9,447 nucleotides of DNA from Bacteroidota bacterium (GTDB lineage Bacteria; Bacteroidota; Bacteroidia; Flavobacteriales; Flavobacteriaceae). Positions 1 through 5,922 of this stretch are shown one piece after another (position 1 is the stretch's first letter; each line of letters starts with the position of its first letter). The translations under genes and the position numbers were made by a program. The stretch is from assembly GCA_023427845.1 (NCBI GenBank), contig JAEYZX010000107.1, positions 1 through 9,447 on the forward strand. The letters run 5' to 3'. The notes under the pieces were generated by a model. That model saw only the letters and a program-made list of their open reading frames with translations. It was not told where the DNA came from and did not search any database.

Positions 1-1565
1 AAATCATAAAGTGCTTCGAATACATTCACTCTTTCGTCAGATTTAACAGTGGAAGGAATATTTTTAATTACTTTTTGATCCTTTCTACAACCGATAAATA
101 ATACTCGTTCTCGATTTTGGGGGACACCATAATTTGAAGCTAAGGCTACGAAGGGTTGATTAATATTATATAGTCTTATTTTTGATAAAATATTTTGAAG
201 CTCATCTTGTTGCATAGCTTGCACTGCAAAATGATTCAAACCTTTAACACACTGATCAAAAGAAAAATTATAGACTTCCAATGCATGGATTAGCTGCTTT
301 ATCTCATTTTGATAAGTTTCGTTAGGTTTCAAGTTCTTAATTGCAATATTAATCTTTTCGATTATAGTGTGTGGGTCAATAGCAATTAGAAAAGAATCAA
401 AATCATCAGCAAACAGATCATTATCTAAGTTGCAGAAAGCTTTCTCATTAATAATTTTTTTTCTAATGTATTCAAATTCTTTAGTTCGTTTCAATAAGTT
501 AAACCCATGTCGGATAGTGCTTATACTTGCATCAGTTTTGCTTGTTTTATAATTAACAATTTTAGGAGTTAAAATTTTAAACTTATTTTCCAAGTTATTA
601 ATATAGTCACTTTTCAAATTTTCAAGTTCCTTGTCGGTAACTGTTTCAAACTGCAACCGAAGACTGTAACAATTTAGTATGAATGCATTTTCAGGTTGAG
701 TTTTCTTGAGATTAGCCACGAAATATAAAATTTTATTAAATTCTCGTAAATCGACGATTGATCGTATTTCTTCCAGAATCATCTCTTTGATTCTGCCTTG
801 TTCTTTTGTTAAAATTCCTTTGACGTTCTCCATCACAAAATATTTTGGTCGTAACTGTCTTATCACCTTTAAGTAATGAGCAAATAAATCATCTTTTTTA
901 TCAAACTTTTTTCGTTTACCTGCTAGACTAAAGCTTTGACAAGGTGGTCCACCACAAACAACATCTATTTCGTTTCCTCCTAACTTTTTTAGTAAATTAT
1001 CCAGAAAATCAGGTTCAGTTATATCTTGGCGAAGAAACTCCGCGTCCAATCCGAGCTGATAGTTGTAACGCGCCAAGTGGGTAAGTTCGCAATTTTCATT
1101 AATATCGCTTGCTACTCTAAAATCGAAATACTTGTTTCCGTATTCCGCTTGTAGAAAACCTTCACTAAATCCACCAGCTCCAGCAAATAAGTCAACGAAA
1201 GTAACCTTAGTTTTGCTATCATATTCGGGATTAGGTTCTGAAAGTATATTAATCTCTGTGTTACTTCTTCTACTATTAATAAGAAGGCTAATTTTTTCTT
1301 TAATTTTTTTATCTGTAAAATCGGAAGACATCCCTTCGGCAAAATATTTTTCAACCTCATTTCTTAAAAAAAGCAGAAATTTGTTTATTGAAAGGCAAGA
1401 TGGATCTGAGTCCTTAACTAGTTGATTGATGTTGTCCCAGTCTTTTTTAAATACTTTTTCACCAGTTGCTAACTTAATTTGCAAGTCTTTTTGTCTTAGC
1501 ACAAAATGAATAGGTGATCTATTTTCTTTATCAGCTTTGTCTAAATAATACTTCACACTAATCAT
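1..1565 (-). CDS. Cytosine-5 DNA methyltransferase with N-terminal recombinase Arm-like domain (partial, C-terminus outside window)
   Basis: Transfers a methyl group from S-adenosylmethionine to C5 of cytosine in DNA. The reverse strand reads open for 521 codons from ATG 1563-1565 to the window edge, with no stop. Visible C5-MTase motifs are motif I (SAM binding) VDLFAGAGGFSEG at residues 124-136, motif IV GGPPCQSFS with catalytic Cys209, motif VI MENV with Glu246, and motif VIII YGVPQNRERVLFIG at about 479-492. The target-recognition domain and motifs IX-X must lie beyond position 1. Residues 1-80 precede the methyltransferase fold. They read like the Arm DNA-binding domain of Bacteroidota tyrosine recombinases: a beta-rich stretch with RSPIHFVLRQ, then LATGEKVFKKDWD, then a helix starting at SINKFLLFLRNEVEKYF. 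About 235 residues separate motifs VI and VIII, far more than the ~40 in M.HhaI. ATG 1565 is the only ATG upstream of the Arm-like part; an in-frame stop lies at 1614-1616. The gene is AT-rich (22-33% GC in two hand-counted lines), unlike the ppa-hppA side, which suggests acquisition. It diverges from vsr. The recognition site and any partner nuclease are unknown. Confidence 0.95.
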   Translation of the reverse strand, partial: MISVKYYLDKADKENRSPIHFVLRQKDLQIKLATGEKVFKKDWDNINQLVKDSDPSCLSINKFLLFLRNEVEKYFAEGMSSDFTDKKIKEKISLLINSRRSNTEINILSEPNPEYDSKTKVTFVDLFAGAGGFSEGFLQAEYGNKYFDFRVASDINENCELTHLARYNYQLGLDAEFLRQDITEPDFLDNLLKKLGGNEIDVVCGGPPCQSFSLAGKRKKFDKKDDLFAHYLKVIRQLRPKYFVMENVKGILTKEQGRIKEMILEEIRSIVDLREFNKILYFVANLKKTQPENAFILNCYSLRLQFETVTDKELENLKSDYINNLENKFKILTPKIVNYKTSKTDASISTIRHGFNLLKRTKEFEYIRKKIINEKAFCNLDNDLFADDFDSFLIAIDPHTIIEKINIAIKNLKPNETYQNEIKQLIHALEVYNFSFDQCVKGLNHFAVQAMQQDELQNILSKIRLYNINQPFVALASNYGVPQNRERVLFIGCRKDQKVIKNIPSTVKSDERVNVFEALYD

Positions 1566-1606
1566 ACGGACGGATTTACGGATACGGACAAATCTACGGA
1601 CAATTA
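1565..1606. repeat. TACGGA direct-repeat array in the methyltransferase leader
   Basis: Four exact TACGGA hexamers start at 1565, 1577, 1583 and 1595, so the spacing is 12, 6 and 12, all multiples of six. Three copies head 12-mers of related form: TACGGACGGATT, TACGGACAAATC and TACGGACAATTA. The first copy overlaps the methyltransferase start codon, and the array covers its putative -7 box. This could be an operator for autoregulation, a binding site for the methyltransferase's own Arm-like domain, or a slippage-prone tract. The repeats are seen directly; the function is inferred. Confidence 0.75.
1589..1596 (-). promoter_or_regulatory. Candidate -7 box of the methyltransferase promoter
   Basis: On the minus strand, positions 1596 to 1589 read TAGATTTG, an exact match to the Bacteroidota -7 consensus TAnnTTTG. 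It sits 24 nt upstream of the start codon, inside the TACGGA array. No convincing -33 TTTG is seen at the expected distance, so this is a candidate only. Confidence 0.4.
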
Positions 1607-1662
1607 TGATAGATTACTAATTTATGATAATTTATTTTTACATTTATTTAAATTTTCCGCTG

Positions 1663-2199
1663 ATGACTGAGGAAAAAGGTAAGACAACTTCTAATAAGTT
1701 TGTATTTGAAACGACTCCGGAACGATCAAAACGAATGAGCGGCATCAAGAGTACCAACACGAAGCCCGAAATTTTACTTCGAAAAACTTTGTGGTCCAAA
1801 AACATTAGATATCGCTTGAATTTAAAAACTCTATTTGGGACGCCTGATATTGTCGTTAAAAAAGCCAAACTTGTAATTTTTGTAGATGGCGAATTCTGGC
1901 ATGGATATGATTGGGAGGTAAAGAGAGAAAAAATTAAAGCTAATAGTGATTACTGGATCCCAAAAATCGAACGCAACATCGCCCGCGATCTCGAAGTCAA
2001 CGAACATCTTACCAAAGCCGGGTGGACTGTCCTGCGCTTCTGGTCAAACGAAATCAAAAAGAACTTGCCCGAAGTAATCGCGACAATAGAAGATCACATC
2101 AATAAAAACCAAAAACCAGACGTGAACTATTTACAGCAGTACAGCGAATTAAATATCGCGGCCGAGCCATCGCACAACTCTTCGACGGGCTCAGGGTGA
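1663..2199 (+). CDS. vsr: Very-short-patch-repair (Vsr) endonuclease, zinc-site-lacking type
   Basis: Vsr enzymes nick DNA 5' of a T in T:G mismatches left by deamination of 5-methylcytosine, so the gene fits beside a cytosine methyltransferase. From ATG 1663 the product is 178 aa. It shows the family signature RSKRMSGIKSTNTKPE (residues 21-36; Glu36 matches E. coli Glu25), GTPDIVV with the core Asp62 (E. coli Asp51), FVDGEFWHGYDW (73-84) with His80 (E. coli His69), KIERNIARD (101-109), and GWTVLRFWSNE (120-130). The E. coli zinc ligands Cys66, His71, Cys73 and Cys117 are replaced here by Glu77, Tyr82, Trp84 and a non-Cys residue, and E. coli His64 by Asp75. I recall a Bacteroidota subfamily with the same VDGEFWHG motif, so this is probably a natural zinc-free form. 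An in-frame ATG at 1624 would add a hydrophobic, AT-encoded MIIYFYIYL stretch not expected in the family, so I prefer 1663. The last ~12 residues look non-native (see the repeat at 2177). No terminator is visible downstream. Confidence 0.9.
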   Translation: MTEEKGKTTSNKFVFETTPERSKRMSGIKSTNTKPEILLRKTLWSKNIRYRLNLKTLFGTPDIVVKKAKLVIFVDGEFWHGYDWEVKREKIKANSDYWIPKIERNIARDLEVNEHLTKAGWTVLRFWSNEIKKNLPEVIATIEDHINKNQKPDVNYLQQYSELNIAAEPSHNSSTGSG

Positions 2200-2202
2200 C
2201 AT
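2177..2202 (+). repeat. Dispersed-repeat-like sequence forming the vsr 3' end
   Basis: The segment around ACTCTTCGACGGGCTCAGGG-TGACA resembles a short sequence (TTCGACnGGCTCAGGnTGACA) that I remember as frequent at gene ends and in intergenic regions of many genomes. It supplies the last codons and the TGA stop of vsr, giving a low-complexity NSSTGSG tail. This rests on memory, with no copy elsewhere in the window. Confidence 0.35.
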
Positions 2203-2264
2203 CCCCACAAAATCACCCCATCCAATAACTTACTGATATTCATAACGCTGTACTTCCTGTTTAA

Positions 2265-2297
2265 TAATTATCAATTATTAATTATCAATTATTAATT
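2265..2297. repeat. AT-only-like tandem repeat upstream of ppa
   Basis: Two exact tandem copies of the 14-mer TAATTATCAATTAT (2265-2278 and 2279-2292) are followed by a partial third, TAATT. The tract lies 29 nt upstream of the ppa -7 box. It could act as an AT-rich UP-like element or simply be a slippage repeat of the kind common between Flavobacteriia genes. Confidence 0.7.
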
Positions 2298-2325
2298 TTT
2301 ATTCTCTTAACCCCCTTTCTTTCCG

Positions 2326-2333
2326 TACTTTTG
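2326..2333 (+). promoter_or_regulatory. -7 box of the ppa promoter
   Basis: TACTTTTG matches the Bacteroidota consensus TAnnTTTG exactly, and the next bases, CACCCGCAAAATA, form a typical short leader. The ppa start codon is 21 nt downstream of the box. The -33 region, around TTAACCCCCTTT, lacks a clear TTTG. Because the TTG of this box is also an in-frame possible start codon, the box argues against starting translation there. Confidence 0.65.
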
Positions 2334-2354
2334 CACCCGCAAAATATAGGAAAA

Positions 2355-2885
2355 ATGACAGCAGCAAAATTGAAATCATTCGATGTCCTTATCGAAATCC
2401 CAAAAGGAAGCAGGAACAAATACGAATACGACTTCGACCTAAAGAAAATACGTTACGACCGGATGTTGTTCTCCTCAATGATGTACCCGGCCGATTACGG
2501 GTTCATTCCCGAGACATTGGCGCTCGACGGTGATCCGCTCGACGTATTGGTGTTGGTTACCGAACCCACGTTCCCGGGCTGTGTGATGCAGGTGAAACCG
2601 ATTGGCGTTTTCCACATGGCCGATGATAAAGGTCCGGATGAAAAAGTACTTTGCGTTCCGGTATCGGATCCAATCTGGAACAAGCTCGAGGATTTGTCCG
2701 ATATGAATCCGCATCTATTAAAGGAAATCGAACATTTCTTCCAGGTCTACAAAGACCTTGAAAACAAAAAAGTCGATGTTGAAGGCTGGGGCGATGTACA
2801 CGAAGCCTACGCTATCCTCGACGCTTGCCTTACCCGATATGAAGAGATCGAAAACAAACCGGAAGGATTGTTCAGCATCAAATAA
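2355..2885 (+). CDS. ppa: Soluble inorganic pyrophosphatase (family I)
   Basis: Cytoplasmic Mg2+-dependent enzyme that hydrolyses PPi to two phosphates, pulling nucleic-acid, protein and lipid synthesis forward. The 176-aa product matches the usual ~175 aa length. It carries the family signature DGDPLDVLV with metal ligands Asp58, Asp60 and Asp63 (E. coli Asp65, 67, 70). It also has Asp90, Asp95 and Lys97 in MADDKGPDEKV (E. coli Asp97, 102, Lys104), Glu14 in VLIEIP, Lys22/Glu24 in NKYEYD, Arg36, and Tyr132-Lys133 in VYKDLE. All key residues seen are intact. The start at ATG 2355 follows the -7 box by 21 nt; an upstream TTG at 2331 lies inside that box and is rejected. The gene is monocistronic: it has its own promoter and ends in a strong terminator. 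It is followed by hppA, a second PPi-consuming enzyme. Confidence 0.97.
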   Translation: MTAAKLKSFDVLIEIPKGSRNKYEYDFDLKKIRYDRMLFSSMMYPADYGFIPETLALDGDPLDVLVLVTEPTFPGCVMQVKPIGVFHMADDKGPDEKVLCVPVSDPIWNKLEDLSDMNPHLLKEIEHFFQVYKDLENKKVDVEGWGDVHEAYAILDACLTRYEEIENKPEGLFSIK

Positions 2886-2908
2886 GACGTATTAAATTAT
2901 TACCATAT

Positions 2909-2941
2909 AAAGCAATATTCTACCTAGGATATTGCTTTTTT
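2909..2941 (+). terminator. Intrinsic terminator of ppa
   Basis: A perfect 10-bp stem, AAAGCAATAT (2909-2918) with ATATTGCTTT (2929-2938), has a 10-nt loop ending CCTAGG and runs into T6 (2936-2941). It lies 23 nt after the ppa stop and separates ppa from hppA. The A-rich 5' arm could also let it work in reverse. Confidence 0.85.
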
Positions 2942-2997
2942 ATTTATAGGTGTTTTGTTACATTTACAAAATATTAACAAACACCAATCAATTTACT

Positions 2998-5424
2998 ATG
3001 GAGTCAATTATGATTTATGTGCCGATAATTATGGCGATTATCGGGCTTGCGTTTATGTATGCCAAACGAGCCTGGGTTTTGAAACAGGACGCCGGCGACG
3101 GCAAAATGAAAGAGATTTCAGATTACATTTACGAAGGGGCGCTCGCATTCCTCAAAGCTGAATACCGACTGCTCGCCATTTTTGTCGTAGGCGCGAGCAT
3201 CCTGCTGGCCGGAATCTCATTCATCGTGCCCACCACACATATCCTAATTGTCATTGCGTTCATTTTCGGAGCGTTCTTCTCGGCACTCGCCGGTAACATG
3301 GGAATGAAAATCGCAACAAAAACCAACGTCCGCACTACACAGGCTGCACGCACAAGTCTGCCTCAGGCATTGAAAGTGTCTTTTGGCGGCGGAACCGTGA
3401 TGGGACTTGGCGTTGCCGGATTGGCCGTTCTCGGATTAACAGCCTTCTTCATCTTCTTTTTCCACTTTTTCATGAATGGCGTTTGGGACAATGCCACAAT
3501 CGACGGAATTACACGAACACCATCCGAATTGATGACGATCGTTCTTGAAACGCTGGCCGGTTTCTCGCTTGGAGCCGAATCGATTGCGCTTTTTGCACGG
3601 GTCGGTGGCGGAATCTATACCAAGGCTGCCGATGTTGGAGCTGACCTTGTGGGTAAAGTCGAAGCCTGAATTCCGGAAGATGATCCTCGTAACCCTGCTA
3701 CAATTGCAGATAATGTTGGCGATAACGTAGGTGACGTTGCCGGAATGGGAGCCGATTTGTTCGGATCGTATGTTGCAACGGTATTGGCAGCGATGGTGCT
3801 CGGAAATTACGTGATTAAAGACATGGGCGGAAGCATAGACGATGGTTTCGGCGGAATCGGCCCGATTTTGCTTCCGATGGCGATTGCAGGTTTCGGGATC
3901 TTATTCTCGATAATCGGAACGATGCTCGTAAAGATATCTAGCAATGATGCAAAAGAAAAGCAGGTTCAGGGTGCGTTAAACATCGGTAACTGGGTGTCGA
4001 TTGTACTTACCGCGATCTCGTGTTATGTGTTGGTCGAATACATGCTTCCCGATGTTATGCGAATGGAATTTTTCGGCGAAGGGATGAAGGAAATTTCAAG
4101 CATGCGCGTTTTTGCCGCAACCATAGTCGGTTTGATAGTAGGTGGCGTCATTTCATCGGTAACCGAATATTATACCGGACTCGGAACAAAGCCGGTAATG
4201 GCGATCGTTCAAAAATCGTCTACAGGCGCGGGAACAAATGTAATCGCAGGTTTGGCAACAGGTATGATTTCAACTTTTCCGACAGTTTTACTTTTTGCAG
4301 GTGCTATCTGGGCGTCTTATGCGTTGGCCGGATTCTACGGGGTTGCTTTGGCGGCATCCGCAATGATGGCTACAACGGCCATGCAATTGGCTATCGATGC
4401 ATTCGGACCAATATCGGATAATGCAGGTGGTATCGCCGAAATGAGCGAACTGCCAAAAGAAGTACGTACGCGTACCGATATTTTAGATTCTGTCGGAAAT
4501 ACAACCGCAGCAACAGGAAAAGGTTTTGCCATTGCATCTGCTGCATTGACTTCTTTGGCTTTATTTGCGGCCTATGTGACGTTCACCGGAATCGACGGAA
4601 TCAATATTTTCAAAGCGCCGGTTTTGGCGATGTTATTCGTAGGCGGAATGATACCGGTGGTTTTCTCGGCATTGGCAATGAACTCGGTCGGGAAAGCAGC
4701 AATGGACATGGTGTATGAAGTACGCCGCCAGTTCCGCGAAATCCCCGGAATCATGGAAGGAACAGGTAAACCTGAGTATGGCAAATGCGTCGAAATCTCA
4801 ACGCGTGCTGCACTTCGGGAGATGATGCTACCCGGAATTTTGACAATTGGTTTCCCGATTGCTATTGTCTTGATCGGAAAACTGGTTTACGGCGACAACA
4901 ATCAGCTAATCGCAGAAATGCTTGGCGGATACATGGCGGGTGTTACGGTGTCTGGCGTGCTTTGGGCGGTTTTCCAAAACAACGCCGGAGGTGCTTGGGA
5001 CAATGCTAAAAAATCATTTGAAGCCGGTGTGATGATCAACGGCGAAATGACATTTAAAGGTTCAGACGCACATAAAGCAGCAGTTACGGGCGATACCGTG
5101 GGTGATCCGTTTAAAGATACTTCAGGCCCGTCGATGAACATCCTGATTAAACTTACGTGTTTGATTGGGCTTGTAATTGCACCGATTTTGGGAGGTCACG
5201 ATGTTGATACTTTAGCTACTGAAACCGTCGAAGTGGTTGGTGTTGCCGGAGCAACTAACGGAGATGTAGTTGTATCAAAAGAAATCATGATCGAAAGAAC
5301 GGTCGACGCTGAGGGAAACGTAAAAGCTACTGTAACCACCACGACTGATGATGGCGTAACGGTTAAGGTTATTGAAGGTACTGATGTTGAAGTTCGGCGA
5401 CAACTTGAAGAGTATCGGAAATAA
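2998..5424 (+). pseudogene. hppA: K+-dependent ion-translocating membrane pyrophosphatase, interrupted by an in-frame TGA
   Basis: HppA couples PPi hydrolysis to pumping of Na+ and/or H+ across the cytoplasmic membrane. The frame covers 808 codons. Codons 1-223 encode the N-terminal membrane helices and the DVGADLVGKVE (Dx7KxE) motif at 212-222. Codon 224 is TGA where the family has Gly (KVEAGIPEDDPRNP). Codons 225-808 continue in the same frame with IPEDDPRNPATIADNVGDNVGD, GNTTAATGKG (500-509), QNNAGGAWDNAKK (660-672), and DTVGDPFKDTSGPS. GNTTAA with Ala504 and Gly507 marks the K+-dependent subfamily, which includes Na+ pumps; the ion here is not determined. A soluble tail of ~75 residues (from about 733) follows the last membrane helix. 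I chose ATG 2998 because MESIMIYVPIIM begins directly with the first helix; a GTG at 2950 adds an unlikely leader. No frameshift or other stop is seen, so the lesion is a single base (GGA to TGA): a recent nonsense mutation, a sequencing error, or, less likely, readthrough. The truncated product would lack the hydrolytic core. Confidence 0.9.
3667..3669 (+). other. In-frame TGA replacing a conserved Gly codon in hppA
   Basis: The codons around it read GTC GAA GCC TGA ATT CCG GAA GAT GAT. Family members read ...KVEAGIPEDDPRNP..., so TGA stands for GGA (one G-to-T change). The downstream ATG nearest to it (3745, MGADLFG) lies within the catalytic loop and could not restart a working enzyme. Confidence 0.95.
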
Positions 5425-5486
5425 AATAGTCCGGCATAAGCAGGGGTTTAAAATCTGTTCGCATATAGCGGGTTGTTAACGAAAGA

Positions 5487-5558
5487 TATAGTTTTTCTAT
5501 AGCAGGATTTCAAAAAGAGGTTTATTTTAAACCTTGGAGGTCTTAAGACCTTGGAGGT
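5487..5558 (+). repeat. 72-nt repeat unit, copy A (hairpin plus palindromic ACCTTGGAGGT block)
   Basis: The unit begins with a hairpin, TATAG-TTTTT-CTATA (5487-5501). A divergent 22-nt spacer region and then a 35-nt block (5524-5558) follow. The block is identical in copy B. It holds two ACCTTGGAGGT direct repeats flanking a 14-bp palindrome, AGGTCTTAAGACCT. The unit lies 62 nt after hppA. Confidence 0.8.
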
Positions 5559-5618
5559 TTATATTGTAAGAAAAATCAAAATCTGTAAGGATTTTTTGCC
5601 CCTTCCTAATATCAAAAC

Positions 5619-5642
5619 AAGCGCCTTCCACGGCGCTTTTTT
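5619..5642 (+). terminator. Intrinsic terminator downstream of hppA
   Basis: A 7-bp GC-rich stem, AAGCGCC (5619-5625) with GGCGCTT (5632-5638), has a 6-nt loop TTCCAC and ends in T6 (5637-5642). It lies about 195 nt after the hppA stop, so the hppA transcript would include repeat copy A in its 3' UTR. It could instead end a small RNA starting in between. Confidence 0.85.
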
Positions 5643-5652
5643 ATTTAACTAA

Positions 5653-5796
5653 ATGGCTGGAGAACAAAACAAAACCGCATGCGACGGTGTAAGCGTAAGC
5701 TATACAATTCCATATGCCGTTCTGGTTACATCTCCAAACACCAATGTCTCACTCGAGCTGGAACCAATCAGCACGAAGAAATCGTCAGTAAGCTAA
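5653..5796 (+). CDS. Small ORF, 47 aa, unrecognised
   Basis: ATG 5653 opens 47 codons ending in TAA at 5794-5796; an in-frame stop sits directly before the ATG. The peptide runs from MAGEQNKTACDGV through SYTIPYAVLVTSPNTN to EPISTKKSSVS. It has one Cys, no membrane segment, no signal peptide and no motif I know. Codon choice (GTC, CTC, CTG, ATC, ACC) is like the host genes and unlike random AT-rich spacer, which is the main reason to list it. It begins 11 nt after the terminator T-run, so it would need its own promoter, and I see none in that gap. It sits between the two 72-nt repeat units. It may be a real small protein, a remnant of a larger gene, or chance. Confidence 0.3.
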   Translation: MAGEQNKTACDGVSVSYTIPYAVLVTSPNTNVSLELEPISTKKSSVS

Positions 5797-5850
5797 AACC
5801 ACATCAGTAAGAGATTCGCTACATAATGCACCTGATACTTTAACGGATAT

Positions 5851-5922
5851 TACAGTTTTTCTGTAATCGCATTTGAAAATGTTATGTATTTTAAACCTTG
5901 GAGGTCTTAAGACCTTGGAGGT
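5851..5922 (+). repeat. 72-nt repeat unit, copy B (hairpin plus palindromic block)
   Basis: Colinear with copy A at an offset of exactly 364 nt. The hairpin here is a perfect 7-bp stem, ATTACAG-TTTTT-CTGTAAT (5849-5867). Relative to copy A, the T-A pair in the stem middle becomes C-G (5853 with 5863), a compensatory change. The 35-nt block at 5888-5922 is identical to 5524-5558. The spacer region between hairpin and block keeps its length but matches at only about 12 of 22 positions. Confidence 0.8.

Noticed and set aside
1112..1425. Overlapping open frames of 82 and 97 codons on both strands within the methyltransferase region
   Set aside because: They are other-frame shadows of the methyltransferase reading frame, which contains the conserved motif I across the same bases.
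1624..1662. Upstream ATG start for vsr
   Set aside because: It adds a hydrophobic AT-encoded stretch not expected in Vsr proteins; ATG 1663 gives a natural N-terminus.
2331..2354. TTG start for ppa
   Set aside because: The TTG is part of the TACTTTTG -7 box, so it lies upstream of the expected transcription start.
2950..2997. GTG start for hppA
   Set aside because: The added residues do not fit the family; MESIMIYVPIIM from 2998 starts directly with the first membrane helix.
3667..3669. Selenocysteine or genetic-code change at the hppA TGA
   Set aside because: The family has Gly here, not Cys or Sec, and other genes appear to use TGA as a normal stop; a point mutation or base-call error is simpler.
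3745..5424. A separate gene starting at ATG 3745
   Set aside because: It starts within the HppA catalytic loop, in the same frame as the upstream part; it is the continuation of hppA after the internal TGA.
5487..5922. CRISPR array
   Set aside because: Only two repeat copies 364 nt apart, with no regular short spacers and no cas genes in the window.
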